Shown: piece by piece, positions 27,947-38,123 of the stretch
Layout of the letters: each line of letters opens with the position of its first letter
Position numbering within the stretch: position 1 is the first letter of the stretch
Assembly: GCF_902825235.1 (NCBI RefSeq)
Contig: NZ_CADEAJ010000005.1
Location: forward strand, 62,001 to 126,000
Direction: 5' to 3'
Length of the DNA: 64,000 nt
Origin: Bartonella vinsonii subsp. vinsonii
GTDB lineage: Bacteria; Pseudomonadota; Alphaproteobacteria; Rhizobiales; Rhizobiaceae
The notes under the pieces: model-generated
What the model saw: only the letters and a program-made list of their open reading frames with translations
Databases searched by the model: none
What the model was told of the DNA's origin: nothing
Program-made: the position numbers and the translations under genes

Positions 27947-30309
27947 TGAAACAGACGTCAATCATGAAACGGGAAACTTTTGTTGAAGACTATATTCCCT
28001 ATATACGCCATATCAACCAGCACGTCATTGCATTAAATTCGCGTTGTTTAATGACGGTGATAGCTGTTGAGGGAGTAAATTTTGACACTGCAGATATCGA
28101 TCAATTAAATTCCTTACACAATCAATTAAACACGCTCTTAAAAAATATTGCTGATGAACGTGTTGCTTTATATTCTCACATCATTCGTCGTCGCGAAACG
28201 ATCTATCCAGAGGGGCACTTTCTTTCATCTTTTGCAGCAACATTAGATGAAAAATACAAAAAGAAAATGATTTCACAAGAGCTTTACAGAAATGATCTGT
28301 TTGTTTCACTGCTCTGGAATCCGGCATCAGATAAGACAGAACGATTGGCTTCATTTTTTCAGCGATTAGCAAAAGCCAAGAAAACACAATCTGAACCAGA
28401 TGAAGAAGCCATTCATAAAATCGAAGAATTAAGCCGAGATTTTATACAAGGTTTGGAAGTCTATGACGCACGCCTCTTATCAGTTTATGAACATGAGGGC
28501 ATTTTATTTTCTGAACAAAGTGAATTTCTACACCAGTTGGTGGGGGGAAGACGTGAGCGTATCCCCCTCACCTTTGGAACCATTGCCTCAACAATTTATT
28601 CAGATCGTGTGATTTTTGGGAAAGAAATTATCGAAATACGCCATGAAAGCAATGAACGCTTTGTTGGCATATTTGGATGGAAGGAATATCCCTCTAAAAC
28701 ACGCCCTGGTATGACTGATGAATTGCTTACAGCACCGTTCGAATTCATTTTAACACAATCCTTTGTCTTTAAGAGTAAAGCAGCGGCCGGTACCATTATG
28801 AGCCGCAAACAAAATCAAATGATCAATGCAGCAGATCGTGCCAGCTCACAAATTGATGCCCTTGATGAAGCACTTGATGACTTAGAGTCAAATCGTTTTG
28901 TTTTAGGCGAACATCATCTCTCTCTCGCTGTTTTTGCCGACCATCCTAAAATATTAGCTGAAAATCTCTCAAAAGCCCGTTCGCATTTAACCAATGGCGG
29001 AGCAGTAATTGCCAGAGAAGATTTAGGATTGGAAGCAGCATGGTGGGCACAATTGCCCGGAAATTTCAGCTATCGTGCACGTTCTGGAGCCATTACCAGC
29101 AGAAATTTTGCGGCTTTATCGCCCTTTCATTCCTTTCCCATTGGTAAACTTGAAGGCAATATTTGGGGATCTGCTGTCGCATTGTTAAAAACGCAAGCCA
29201 GTTCTCCCTATTATTTTAATTTTCATTATGGCGATCTTGGCAACACCTTTGTTTGCGGTCCATCGGGATCGGGTAAAACGGTCATTGTTAATTTTCTTCT
29301 CGCACAGTTGCAAAAACATAATCCCACCATGGTTTTTTTCGACAAAGATCAGGGCGCAGAGATTTTTGTGCGGGCTGGAGGTGGAAAATATAAACCTTTA
29401 AAAAATGGGCAATCTACTGGCATTTCCCCTTTAAAAGGCATGGAATACACTGAAAAAAATAAAGTTTTTCTTCGTAATTGGGTCTTGAAGCTTGTTACAA
29501 CTGAAGGGCAAACAGTAACGGAACAAGAGCGACAAGATATCGCCAAAGCCATTGATTCTTTAGAAAGTTTGCCCCATGCACAACGCTCTCTTGGTGCCCT
29601 TCAACTGTTTTTTGATAACACATCAAAAGAGGGAATTGCCATACGCCTACAGCCTTGGATCAGAGGAAATGCCTTAGGCTGGGTTTTTGATAATGATCAA
29701 GATGATCTGAATTTAGACGCACAATTCATTGGTTATGACATGACCGATTTCTTAGACAATGAAGAAATTCGGCGTCCCTTGATGATGTATCTTTTTCACC
29801 GCATTCTTGATCTGATTGATGGACGGCGCATTATTATTGTCATTGATGAATTCTGGAAAGCCCTTGAAGACGATTCATTCAAAGCGTTTGCACAAGATCG
29901 TCTCAAAACAATCCGGAAACAAAATGGCATGATGCTGTTTGCAACGCAAAGCCCCAAAGATGCTTTAAACTCAACAATCGCACACACGATTATTGAGCAA
30001 TGCCCCACCCAAATATTTTTTCCAAATCAAAAAGCAAATTACCACGATTATGTTGAAAATTTCAAACTAACTGAACGGGAATTCGAATTGATACAATCGG
30101 AATTAAGTAGAGAATCCCGTCGTTTTCTTATCAAACAGGGACAAAACTCTGTTGTTGCTGAACTTAACTTACGTGGAATGAACGATGAGATCGCCGTCTT
30201 AAGCGGTACCACCAAGAATATTGAACTCATGAATCAAATTATCAACGAATATGGAACAGACCCCGATATATGGCTGCCCATCTTTTATCAAAGGAGAGAA
30301 AATCAATGA
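27946..30309 (+). CDS. virB4: VirB4 ATPase
   Basis: VirB4 is the large energising ATPase at the base of the channel. The frame gives 787 residues from a GTG overlapping the virB3 stop; an ATG at 27964 (MKRETFVEDYIPYIRHIN) is an equally good start. Walker A is GPSGSGKTVIV near residue 438, Walker B is RIIIVIDEFWKAL, and FATQSPKDAL is the conserved C-terminal motif. The N-terminal CagE/TrbE-like domain covers about 170-400. The length is normal. Confidence 0.95.
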   Translation: MKQTSIMKRETFVEDYIPYIRHINQHVIALNSRCLMTVIAVEGVNFDTADIDQLNSLHNQLNTLLKNIADERVALYSHIIRRRETIYPEGHFLSSFAATLDEKYKKKMISQELYRNDLFVSLLWNPASDKTERLASFFQRLAKAKKTQSEPDEEAIHKIEELSRDFIQGLEVYDARLLSVYEHEGILFSEQSEFLHQLVGGRRERIPLTFGTIASTIYSDRVIFGKEIIEIRHESNERFVGIFGWKEYPSKTRPGMTDELLTAPFEFILTQSFVFKSKAAAGTIMSRKQNQMINAADRASSQIDALDEALDDLESNRFVLGEHHLSLAVFADHPKILAENLSKARSHLTNGGAVIAREDLGLEAAWWAQLPGNFSYRARSGAITSRNFAALSPFHSFPIGKLEGNIWGSAVALLKTQASSPYYFNFHYGDLGNTFVCGPSGSGKTVIVNFLLAQLQKHNPTMVFFDKDQGAEIFVRAGGGKYKPLKNGQSTGISPLKGMEYTEKNKVFLRNWVLKLVTTEGQTVTEQERQDIAKAIDSLESLPHAQRSLGALQLFFDNTSKEGIAIRLQPWIRGNALGWVFDNDQDDLNLDAQFIGYDMTDFLDNEEIRRPLMMYLFHRILDLIDGRRIIIVIDEFWKALEDDSFKAFAQDRLKTIRKQNGMMLFATQSPKDALNSTIAHTIIEQCPTQIFFPNQKANYHDYVENFKLTEREFELIQSELSRESRRFLIKQGQNSVVAELNLRGMNDEIAVLSGTTKNIELMNQIINEYGTDPDIWLPIFYQRRENQ

Positions 30310-30791
30310 AAAAATATAGCCTCATCACCTTATTATCTTTGTCTTTTATCTCTCATGCAATGGCAGAAACTGTAGATGCTGTAGATGCTGATGAATATTA
30401 TAAAAAAGCATTAGAAAGCACACAAGAATTAAACACTGTAAAATCAGAAACAGCCGAAAATATTCTTGAGCAGGCAACGAAAACTGCAAAAAAAATTCAG
30501 GAAATAAGTGAGAAGCTGACACAGGCACAAGCAGAATCACAAGAAAAAGAAAAGTCTGATCCAGAGAAATTGCAAGCTCTTCAAATAAAACTCTCTGTGC
30601 TTCAAGCAAACCTTCAAGCGGATGCTTTAAAACTCCAATCCTTGGCTATGATTCAAGCAAAAGACAGCAGAACAAAAGAAGAAGTTCGTGAAGAACAGAT
30701 ACAAAAAAAGCATGAAGAAATTGCAGAAAAATTAAAAGAAAAACTTGGAAAGTCTAATATCCCATCAATACTTGGACCGCTTAATGACTGA
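30306..30791 (+). CDS. virB5: VirB5 minor pilin
   Basis: I start at ATG 30306, preceded by AAAGGAGAGAAAATCA and overlapping the virB4 stop as ATGA; this gives a proper signal peptide (MKKYSLITLLSLSFISHAMA) and a 161-residue protein. The mature part is a helical, coiled-coil-like chain rich in Glu, Lys, Gln and Ala (NILEQATKTAKKIQEISEKL), with no Cys, as expected for the VirB5 pilus-tip protein. VirB5 is known to be among the more variable T4SS parts and contacts the host. Confidence 0.88.
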   Translation: MKKYSLITLLSLSFISHAMAETVDAVDADEYYKKALESTQELNTVKSETAENILEQATKTAKKIQEISEKLTQAQAESQEKEKSDPEKLQALQIKLSVLQANLQADALKLQSLAMIQAKDSRTKEEVREEQIQKKHEEIAEKLKEKLGKSNIPSILGPLND

Positions 30792-31758
30792 TTTTAGTTC
30801 TTCCCCCTTTGAAAGTGTTTCTGGATATATTTTAAAGCCTCTCAACGAAGCAATGGACATGACCGTGGAGAATTTGTCTGGTGCTATTTCAGCACCGCTA
30901 AATCTTGCCTCGATCATTTTCATCTTTCTCTATGGCTATAATGTCATGACGGGTCGTGTCGCCCTTTCCACGCATAGTCTTCTCAACAATGTCGTGAAAA
31001 TCGTTGTTGTAACGACAATGGCAACCAATGCAGATACATTTAATATCTATGTTAAAAACATCTTTTTCAATGATTTAGCAAACGCCATTGGCAATGCATT
31101 AAACGACAATAAGACTGGCTCTAATGTCTTTGATTATATTTTGTTACAGGCATCTTCTCGCTATCAAGAAGTGTTAGCTAAAGCGTGGTTCTTTGAGAAA
31201 ATCTTGGTTGGCCTTCTTGGCTTTTTAATGATTTGCGCTGTGATTGTCTTTTGTATCGGTGGTTTTATTGTCCAAATGTTTGCACAGGTTGCACTTGTGA
31301 TGATTATAGGTCTTGGGCCACTCTTCATTAGTTTATATTTGTTCAATGCGACCCGAAAATTTACCGATGCATGGATTACAACGCTCGTTAATTTTACCAT
31401 TTTGCAAGTTCTGGTGATCATGTTGGGAACGATTATGTGCAAAATTATTGTGCACGTTCTCGGTGGCTCATATGATTCCATCTATATTCTTTTCCCTCCT
31501 GTCGTTGTCATCTCGATAATAGGCGCCATTCTCTTCCGTGCACTTCCCGGTATTGCCTCTGCTCTTGCTTCTGGAGGCCCCTACTTTAACGCTGGGCTGT
31601 CGTCAGGTGGTCAGATTATCAGCATGCTTTCCGGCGGAGCAAAAGCTGGTGGGAATGCAGCCAAAAGTGCCGCTTCAAAACTCTCTGGCGCTGCAAGTGT
31701 AGCAAGTGCAGCAGCCAAAGCCGCAAAAACGGGAGCTCAAGGCCGTGGTCGATTTTAA
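30784..31758 (+). CDS. virB6: VirB6 polytopic channel protein
   Basis: The ATG at 30784 overlaps the virB5 stop by eight bases; the longer frame to 30745 uses TTG deep in virB5. The 324-residue product has about six hydrophobic segments, including the conserved block GPLFISLYLFNATRKFTDAW around residue 180. VirB6 forms part of the inner-membrane channel. The tail is Ala/Gly/Ser-rich (KAGGNAAKSAASKLSGAASVASAA) and predicted periplasmic or cytoplasmic. A 204-base gap follows, the only sizeable gap inside the operon. Confidence 0.9.
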   Translation: MTDFSSSPFESVSGYILKPLNEAMDMTVENLSGAISAPLNLASIIFIFLYGYNVMTGRVALSTHSLLNNVVKIVVVTTMATNADTFNIYVKNIFFNDLANAIGNALNDNKTGSNVFDYILLQASSRYQEVLAKAWFFEKILVGLLGFLMICAVIVFCIGGFIVQMFAQVALVMIIGLGPLFISLYLFNATRKFTDAWITTLVNFTILQVLVIMLGTIMCKIIVHVLGGSYDSIYILFPPVVVISIIGAILFRALPGIASALASGGPYFNAGLSSGGQIISMLSGGAKAGGNAAKSAASKLSGAASVASAAAKAAKTGAQGRGRF

Positions 31759-31803
31759 CGTGAGACACTTTTTTAAAAGAACAAAACTTTTTGTTTTGGC
31801 ACT

Positions 31804-31843
31804 GTGCGCGCGCCAAAGCGCGCGCACCCCACGCATATTGCGT
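31804..31843 (+). promoter_or_regulatory. Two adjacent GC-rich stem-loops between virB6 and virB7
   Basis: GTGCGCGCG (31804-31812) and CGCGCGCAC (31819-31827) form a nine-pair G/C stem with loop CCAAAG. ACGCA (31831-31835) and TGCGT (31839-31843) form a second small stem right after it. No T-run follows, so this is probably an RNA stability or processing element, or a partial terminator, within the virB transcript. Confidence 0.6.
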
Positions 31844-31962
31844 AAAACCCCTAACCTTAGTTGCACAAAACCAATCAAAATTTTTCCTCGCATGCTTTTG
31901 TGAGATTGTTCAAAGCAAGAGCACCTATGCGTTGTCTTTCAAAATATTTACGAGTTTAAGCA

Positions 31963-32274
31963 ATGAAACGAAAAATAACTTTTTTTCTCATCTTAACCAT
32001 GGCCCTTACCGGCTGTGCTTCTCTGAGTGGCCCCAAAAAACCACCACGTTGTAATGGGAAACAGACCCGCGTTTTAAATAGGGATAAGTGGGATTGGGAC
32101 AATAGAACCACACGGCAAGAAAAAATTGTAAAGCCTGTGACGACACCTCTCATCCTTAACACCCTAGAAAGTGAAAAAGCAACAGCGGTTGTCACACCGA
32201 ATACAGCTTCATTCAACGCAATAAACCATGAAACGCTCTTTGATCAAACTGCGGAGGTCGCGCGTGAACAGTGA
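31963..32274 (+). CDS. virB7: VirB7 lipoprotein
   Basis: The 103-residue product begins [18 protein letters not shown], a lipoprotein signal with lipobox, and includes the short [13 protein letters not shown] segment. Position between virB6 and virB8, size and lipoprotein nature identify it as VirB7, which stabilises VirB9 in the outer-membrane core. It is longer than the Agrobacterium VirB7 (about 55 residues). The last 47 bases overlap virB8. Confidence 0.82.
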   Translation: MKRKITFFLILTMALTGCASLSGPKKPPRCNGKQTRVLNRDKWDWDNRTTRQEKIVKPVTTPLILNTLESEKATAVVTPNTASFNAINHETLFDQTAEVAREQ

Positions 32275-32932
32275 AGCACTCAAAGAATATATAAAAGAAG
32301 CACGTTCATTCGATATTGATCGCATGCATGGCATGCGGATGCGGATGAAAATTGCCATGGCTCTCACCGTGCTTTTTGGATTAATGACGATTGCCTTAGC
32401 TTTGGCGGTAGCAGCATTAACACCCTTAAAAACCGTAGAACCTTTTGTTATTCGTGTTGATAATTCAACAGGCATTGTTGATACGATAAGTGCACTAAAA
32501 GACTCTCCCAACGACTATGACGAAGCAATAACACGTTATTTTGCTGCCAAATATGTTCGTGCACGCGAAGGATTTCAAGCATCAGAGGCAGAAAACAATT
32601 TTAGCCTGATCTCTCTTTTATCTTCTCCAGCAGAACAAAATCGTTTTGCCAAATGGTATGCGGGCAACAATCCAGAAAGTCCACAAAATATCTATCAAAA
32701 TATGATTGTTACGGTCACAATCAAATCAATTTCCTTTTTAAGCAAAGATCTTATCCAAGTGCGTTACTACAAAACGCTCAGAGAACTAAATGGAAAAGAA
32801 AATATTTCCCATTGGGTTTCGATCTTAAATTTTTCTTACATTAATGCACAAATTTCAACGACAGATCGCTTAATCAACCCCCTTGGCTTTCAAGTGTCGG
32901 AATATAGAACCGATCCAGAGGTGATACAATGA
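32228..32932 (+). CDS. virB8: VirB8 inner-membrane assembly factor
   Basis: This bitopic protein has a cytoplasmic N-terminus, one membrane helix ([22 protein letters not shown]) and a periplasmic NTF2-like domain ([33 protein letters not shown]). From ATG 32228 it has 234 residues; a GTG at 32264 would give a shorter form with less overlap with virB7. VirB8 nucleates the channel with VirB9 and VirB10. The sequence [17 protein letters not shown] is the conserved strand before the C-terminus. Confidence 0.93.
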   Translation: MKRSLIKLRRSRVNSEALKEYIKEARSFDIDRMHGMRMRMKIAMALTVLFGLMTIALALAVAALTPLKTVEPFVIRVDNSTGIVDTISALKDSPNDYDEAITRYFAAKYVRAREGFQASEAENNFSLISLLSSPAEQNRFAKWYAGNNPESPQNIYQNMIVTVTIKSISFLSKDLIQVRYYKTLRELNGKENISHWVSILNFSYINAQISTTDRLINPLGFQVSEYRTDPEVIQ

Positions 32933-33795
32933 GCCAATTTTTAAAAATAGTCTTTTTAGCTTTCATCGTAGCAATAAACTGCTATACAGTCTCCTTATAT
33001 GCAGAGACAGCACCTGTGAGTGCCCGCAAAGACAATCGCATTCGATTTGTCAATTATGATCCATATAATGTCGTACAAATCATTGGTTCTATTCGTTCTT
33101 CGGTTCAGCTTGAATTTGCCGATGATGAAGAAGTGACCTATGTGGGAATTGGCAATTCCGTTGCTTGGCAAGTTGCACCAGCTGGTCACTTTGTTTTTCT
33201 AAAACCGCGCGAAGTGCAGCCTGTCACCAATTTACAAATTGTCACAAGCCGCCAAGACGGAACAAAACGCTCTTATCAGTTTGAACTCCAAGTACGTGAA
33301 GGCGATGTTTCAGCGGGAAATGATACTTATTTCTTGGTAAAGTTTCGTTATCCAGAAGATGAAGCCTTGCGTAAAAAACTCGCCGAAGCAGCAAAAGCCG
33401 AACAGCACGAGGAAGATTTTGTCAATGATATTTTAAATACCCATGAAGATTTTGGACCCCGCAATTGGGCTTATGAAGCACAAGGTTCCCCCCTCATTGA
33501 ACCAAGCTCTGTCTATGACAACGGAAAAACAACTACCTTTACATTTTTGGGCAATAGCGAAATTCCTGCCATTTACCTTGTATCGCGTGATGGACAAGAA
33601 TCTCTCGTTCCAAAATCGATTAAAGGCAACAAGGTCATTGTTCATGCGACAGCGGCGCAATTTACTCTGCGCCGTGGCAATGACGTGCTTTGTATCTTCA
33701 ATAGAAGGTTCGTGCCGGAAGGAATCAACCCTGAAACTGGAACAACATCACCATCTGTACAACGTAAAGTGCACATAGGAAACAGCCATGAATGA
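32929..33795 (+). CDS. virB9: VirB9 outer-membrane core component
   Basis: The 288-residue protein has a signal peptide (ends near LYA, residue 24) and the VirB9/CagX domain: [39 protein letters not shown] at the N-terminal part, and [39 protein letters not shown] at the C-terminal part. It overlaps virB8 by four bases and virB10 by eight. It forms the outer ring with VirB7 and VirB10. Confidence 0.95.
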   Translation: MSQFLKIVFLAFIVAINCYTVSLYAETAPVSARKDNRIRFVNYDPYNVVQIIGSIRSSVQLEFADDEEVTYVGIGNSVAWQVAPAGHFVFLKPREVQPVTNLQIVTSRQDGTKRSYQFELQVREGDVSAGNDTYFLVKFRYPEDEALRKKLAEAAKAEQHEEDFVNDILNTHEDFGPRNWAYEAQGSPLIEPSSVYDNGKTTTFTFLGNSEIPAIYLVSRDGQESLVPKSIKGNKVIVHATAAQFTLRRGNDVLCIFNRRFVPEGINPETGTTSPSVQRKVHIGNSHE

Positions 33796-34942
33796 CACAA
33801 TGGATGAAAAAGGCATCAATGATCGCGATACGATAAAAGACGCTCGAGGAAAAAACCAACATAGCAATATAGGCAAGGCAGTTACTCTTGTTATTCTTTT
33901 TAGTGTGTGTCTTTATTTAGCCTATTCAACGCTTGCCACAGACAAAAAACCACCTGTTGAAGTTCAAAAAGAAGGAGTTATTAAGCAAACAGAACTTTTT
34001 CGCCCAGCAGAGCCAAAGCCTCTCTCTCTTCAACCAACTGAAAAAAATAATACTCCATTGCCAAAGGTTGAGCTACCAACACCCCAAATAAATCAAGCAG
34101 CGTCCGATGATAAACTTCTAGAAGCAGCACAACGTGCTCCTGTGTTAGCTTATGCGAATACACAGCAGAATAAAGCCCTCACAAATAATGGCTCTTTGTT
34201 GAATCAACTTGAAAACAAGTCTGATGAAACAGCACAACGCTTTAACAATCTTCTCAAGCCAACAACCCTCGCGGGTGTTCGCGCCTCAACACTTGGCAAT
34301 CGTAACTATATCATCCCAATGGGCGCTTCCATTCCTTGTATCTTAGAAACGGCGATCAGCAGTGACCAACAAGGATTTACCAGTTGCATCATCTCCAGAG
34401 ATATCTTGTCAGACAATGGTCGTGTTGTCCTTCTTGATAAAGGCACACAGATTGTTGGTGAATATCGCGCTGGATTGAAAAAAGGACAAAATCGGCTCTT
34501 TGTACTCTGGAATAGAGCCAAAACACCAAATGGCGTCATTATCGCATTAGCTTCACCCGCCACAGATTCTTTAGGGCGTTCTGGCATGGATGGAGATATT
34601 GACAACCATTGGTTAGAACGCATTGGATCTGCACTTCTTGTCTCGCTTATCAAAGATGGAACAAACTATGCGAAAAACCGCTTATTACAAGGCCAAGAAG
34701 AGAAGAAAGATTCTGAAACAATCTCTTCAGGAAAAAATATTGCCAATATTATCACAGAAAATTACGCCAATATTCCTCCAACATTGACCAAAAATCAAGG
34801 GGAAATGGTGAATGTTTTTGTTGCGCGTGATTTAGATTTTTCCAGTGTTTATAAATTGAAAGTCATTGAAAACAAACAACAGATTGTCCATCGCGCCCTT
34901 TCAAGAAATTTTTATAAAAACCCCACGGTGACTTTGAAATGA
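33788..34942 (+). CDS. virB10: VirB10 core scaffold
   Basis: The 384-residue protein has a cytoplasmic N-terminus, one membrane helix (AVTLVILFSVCLYLAYSTLA), a proline-rich periplasmic stretch and the TrbI/VirB10 beta-barrel domain from about residue 175. Key blocks are YIIPMGASIPCILET, DQQGFTSCIISRDI, VVLLDKGTQIVGEY and NHWLERIGSALLVSLI. VirB10 spans both membranes and senses ATP use by VirB4/B11. It overlaps virB9 and virB11. Confidence 0.95.
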   Translation: MNDTMDEKGINDRDTIKDARGKNQHSNIGKAVTLVILFSVCLYLAYSTLATDKKPPVEVQKEGVIKQTELFRPAEPKPLSLQPTEKNNTPLPKVELPTPQINQAASDDKLLEAAQRAPVLAYANTQQNKALTNNGSLLNQLENKSDETAQRFNNLLKPTTLAGVRASTLGNRNYIIPMGASIPCILETAISSDQQGFTSCIISRDILSDNGRVVLLDKGTQIVGEYRAGLKKGQNRLFVLWNRAKTPNGVIIALASPATDSLGRSGMDGDIDNHWLERIGSALLVSLIKDGTNYAKNRLLQGQEEKKDSETISSGKNIANIITENYANIPPTLTKNQGEMVNVFVARDLDFSSVYKLKVIENKQQIVHRALSRNFYKNPTVTLK

Positions 34943-36006
34943 ACCAAAACGCACACCATTTGAACGATGAAACCGTCGCAATTGTTTTAACAAAACTTGA
35001 ACCCATCCGTGCTTTTTTACAAGATGAAAGTCTTTTTGAAATTGTCATCAATCGTCCCTATCAAGTCATGACTGAAGGGATTGAGGGGTGGAAAACAATA
35101 GAAGCTCCAGCCCTCTCCTTTGATGAGCTTATGGGGATCGCTAAAGTTGTCGCGTCCTATTCTAAGCAAAATATATCGGATAAAAATCCAATCTTATCCG
35201 CTACTCTACCAGAGAATGAGCGTATTCAAATTGTCATTCCTCCGGCGGTAGAAAAAGACACGATCAGTATGACAATTCGCAAACCATCATCACGCAATTT
35301 TTCCCTCGAAGATCTTGCAGACAAAGGTCTTTTTTCTGTGTGTGAACAAATCTCATTCACATCTTTAAGTGATTATCAATCGCGTTTTCATGAACTGAAA
35401 AGCGTTGAACATGACTTGATAACCGCTTACTGTAATAAGGACTTTGTCTCCTTTTTAAATCAAGCTGTAAAATACCAAAAAAATATTTTGATTGCAGGAA
35501 AAACCGGTTCGGGGAAGACAACATTGTCAAAGGCACTCATTGCCAAAATTCCTCATAATGAGCGTATTATCACCATTGAAGATACCCAAGAACTGATTGT
35601 GCCTCAACCCAATCATGTTTCTATGATCTATTCAAAAGATGGGCAAGGTTTAGCCTCTATTGGTCCCAAAGAATTGCTTGAATCTTCTTTGCGCATGCGT
35701 CCTGACCGCATTCTTTTACAAGAGCTTCGAGATGGGACAGCCTTTTATTATATCCGCAATGTGAATTCAGGCCATCCAGGTTCGATTACGACGGTTCATG
35801 CCTCAACAGCACTTGCTGCCTTTGAACAAATGACCCTTTTGGTCAAAGAAAGTGAAGGCGGAAGTGATTTAGAGCGGGATGATATTCGAGGCCTGTTGAT
35901 CTCAATGATTGATATCATCATCCAGTGTAAACGGGTTGAAGGAAAATTTAAGGTCACAGAAATCTATTATGATCCATTCAAACAACGAAACATCTTTGGG
36001 GGGTAA
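34939..36006 (+). CDS. virB11: VirB11 traffic ATPase
   Basis: The 355-residue hexameric ATPase has Walker A GKTGSGKTT near residue 190, an Asp box (ITIEDTQEL), Walker B DRILLQELRDG, and the His box GHPGSITTVHA. The N-terminal domain (IVINRPYQVMTEG) is intact. It powers pilus assembly and substrate transfer. It is the last of the overlapping virB genes; a 70-base gap leads to the antitoxin gene. Confidence 0.96.
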   Translation: MNQNAHHLNDETVAIVLTKLEPIRAFLQDESLFEIVINRPYQVMTEGIEGWKTIEAPALSFDELMGIAKVVASYSKQNISDKNPILSATLPENERIQIVIPPAVEKDTISMTIRKPSSRNFSLEDLADKGLFSVCEQISFTSLSDYQSRFHELKSVEHDLITAYCNKDFVSFLNQAVKYQKNILIAGKTGSGKTTLSKALIAKIPHNERIITIEDTQELIVPQPNHVSMIYSKDGQGLASIGPKELLESSLRMRPDRILLQELRDGTAFYYIRNVNSGHPGSITTVHASTALAAFEQMTLLVKESEGGSDLERDDIRGLLISMIDIIIQCKRVEGKFKVTEIYYDPFKQRNIFGG

Positions 36007-36076
36007 CGCGAGGGAGAAAACCTCTGCTGTAAAAAACTTTTAAAGCAACTGTTGAAAAACGCTAAAGGAAAAATAA

Positions 36077-36283
36077 ATGAAAACAAAGAGAACAGAAAAT
36101 CTTTCCCCTCCTACAGCGGAAGAATTGAAAGAACGCCGCGAAGCCGTTGATGCCGCCATCAACAGCCATGAAATTGAAGGGTTAACACTTCATCCCAAAA
36201 CACTGGAAATTTTAGAAAGGTACGCAAGAGGGGATATTTCACTCGAAGAATTTAACACTCTTATGGACAACGCTCTCTTATAA
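36077..36283 (+). CDS. biaA: BiaA/VbhA-type Fic antitoxin
   Basis: This 68-residue protein matches class I Fic antitoxins. The inhibitory helix carries SxxxEG as SHEIEG (Ser30, Glu34, Gly35); the Glu normally pairs with the FIC-motif Arg and blocks productive ATP binding. The C-terminal half (LTLHPKTLEILERYARGDISLEEF) is the conserved tail domain of this family. AAAGGAAAAATAA precedes the ATG. It sits between virB11 and a Fic effector gene, ten bases before the latter. That neighbour has a ruined FIC motif, so the real target may be the canonical Fic encoded next, or other Fic effectors, inside the bacterium. Confidence 0.85.
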   Translation: MKTKRTENLSPPTAEELKERREAVDAAINSHEIEGLTLHPKTLEILERYARGDISLEEFNTLMDNALL

Positions 36284-36293
36284 GGTGGTCATT

Positions 36294-37922
36294 ATGCCAA
36301 AAGCAAAGTCAAAAACAAGAGGAATCCCCTCACCTCTTCATTATGTCTATCCTGGTACAAAAATACTCAAAAACAAATATGGAGAAACAAATTTACAACG
36401 CTTTCTGGAAAAATGTTCCTCTGATATAGAAGCGGCAATAAAGGCGCTGCGTGAAGAACCGCTGCCAGAATATTTTGATTGTGCTTATCTATGCCATCTC
36501 CATCAGCAGTTGTTTAAGAACACATTTGAATGGGCTGGACAGCTACGCAATGCCCCCTTCACATTTGCAGACGATACCACTGCCACCATGCCAGAAATGC
36601 ACAGAGTGGAAAGGGATTATGCTTTTGTAAGCGGTGAAGAAATCCCCGAAAGCTTACAAAGATTAGAGGAAACGCTTGCTGAAAAAAACAATTTGCAAGG
36701 CTTAACGCGCCAAGAATTTATCTCTGAAGCCGTAGAACTGTTTGTTTCTCTCAAATATACACACCCATTCATAGATGGCAATGAACACACAGAACAACTC
36801 TTTTTTGAAAAGCTTGCCCAAGCAGCAGGACATCGGCTTGACTTTTCGCTTGTAACAAAAGAACGCATGATGACTGCCTATAGCGAAGCAACACAACATG
36901 GCAATACACACCGGATGAAAGATCTTTTTGAAGATATCTCCAATCCAGAAAAAACGCTTCTTTTAAAGAAATTCATGAGCAACATGAAAGAACTTGAGCA
37001 CGATGTTCATGATCGTATTGTTATAGCTGCACAAGAAGGTGTAACTTACCTAGGAACCTATAAAGGTGGCAATTTTGGTGGCTTTGAGCTCGATGCACAA
37101 GGAATTTGCATCATCGGTAACAGTGAGCATCTCACGCCAGAACAACGGAAAACATTAAAACCTGGAGATATCATTACCTTTACAGCCCTAACGGCGCAAG
37201 AGCTTGAAAACACGCTCATTCCTAAAGAAACACTCGCACCTCTCACATCAAGTGAATTTGCCGAAAAGGTTGCACAAAGTGCCCGTGTTCAAACAGCTAG
37301 AGACCAAATTCGACATTTTTCAAAACTTGTTTATGGAAGCCCAAAAGCATTAGACGAACGGATGGGTGAGATTTTTAAAAATCCAGATTTAGGCCAACGG
37401 CTTGCTAGCCAAATTGAACGCACGCCTCACTCTATTACTCCTCTTGCAGGTTTTGACCTCCTTTTCTTCAAAACTTCAGCGCGCACAAATGCGCAACAGC
37501 ATGTGAAACTGCTCTGTGGCGCAATTGTCAATTATGCGGATGCTGTAATACAGACGCGTTTTGTAATCACTCAAGAACATCAAATCGAACAAAACCGCTG
37601 CGGAAAAGCGGTAGAGAAGCCAAGTCAAAACTTGCAAAATCTCTTTTGCTTATCACCAGAAAAACAAAGAGAAGCTTTGTCTCAATCTCCTTCATTATAC
37701 AAAGAACTTCGCGCTTTTATATGTAGCATAGAGCGTCGTCTCTCATCAGACGAACACCGTGCGATCAAACACCATGATTATGAAGCTCTCGCTCAAAGTC
37801 TTGGTGTCTCAGAACAAAAAGCACAAGAAATTACAAGCACTGTTCAGAAAGCCAAAGAAACCGATAAGCAAGCCTGCACCCGCATACTCAATCGCTCAAA
37901 TGCACTGGCTATGGCCAGTTAA
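36294..37922 (+). CDS. Fic-OB-BID effector with degenerate FIC motif (BepA/BepB type)
   Basis: I use ATG 36294 (AAGGTGG before it), giving 542 residues starting MPKAKSKT. A Fic domain spans about 15-235, with the TFEWAGQLRN block and FTFADDTTATMP flap intact. The catalytic motif at 157-168 reads HPFIDGNEHTEQ, against the consensus HPFx(D/E)GNGRxxR. The His and Asp remain, but Gly-to-Glu and both Arg changes should abolish ATP-triphosphate binding and AMP transfer. The OB fold (about 255-330), BID domain (about 330-430) and basic tail ending ALAMAS are intact, so it should still be secreted through VirD4. It and the next gene are tandem duplicates. Its own antitoxin gene lies just upstream. 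Confidence 0.87.
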   Translation: MPKAKSKTRGIPSPLHYVYPGTKILKNKYGETNLQRFLEKCSSDIEAAIKALREEPLPEYFDCAYLCHLHQQLFKNTFEWAGQLRNAPFTFADDTTATMPEMHRVERDYAFVSGEEIPESLQRLEETLAEKNNLQGLTRQEFISEAVELFVSLKYTHPFIDGNEHTEQLFFEKLAQAAGHRLDFSLVTKERMMTAYSEATQHGNTHRMKDLFEDISNPEKTLLLKKFMSNMKELEHDVHDRIVIAAQEGVTYLGTYKGGNFGGFELDAQGICIIGNSEHLTPEQRKTLKPGDIITFTALTAQELENTLIPKETLAPLTSSEFAEKVAQSARVQTARDQIRHFSKLVYGSPKALDERMGEIFKNPDLGQRLASQIERTPHSITPLAGFDLLFFKTSARTNAQQHVKLLCGAIVNYADAVIQTRFVITQEHQIEQNRCGKAVEKPSQNLQNLFCLSPEKQREALSQSPSLYKELRAFICSIERRLSSDEHRAIKHHDYEALAQSLGVSEQKAQEITSTVQKAKETDKQACTRILNRSNALAMAS

Positions 37923-38019
37923 AAACCCAGCCAAAAACGATGAGATCCTGCCTCTTTCATGTGAACACCCATAAGCTGAAAGATGTTTCAACACTCTCTC
38001 CCACATAAAAAAGGAGACA

Positions 38020-38109
38020 GACTTCATTTAAAACGCTGGAAATTTTAGAGAAATATGCAAGGGGCGATATTTCATTCGAGAAATTTAACACTTTTACCCC
38101 CCCTACATG
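38020..38109 (+). pseudogene. 3' fragment of a biaA-like antitoxin gene
   Basis: The codons for TLEILEKYARGDISFEKFNTF are clearly those of the second half of biaA (TLEILERYARGDISLEEFNTL). One base is missing just before them and nothing remains of the inhibitory SxxxEG helix. The fragment sits 15 bases before the next Fic gene, the same position biaA has before the first. It shows the antitoxin was duplicated with its toxin-derived effector and then lost. Confidence 0.85.
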
Positions 38110-38123
38110 ATAAGGAGATAATA

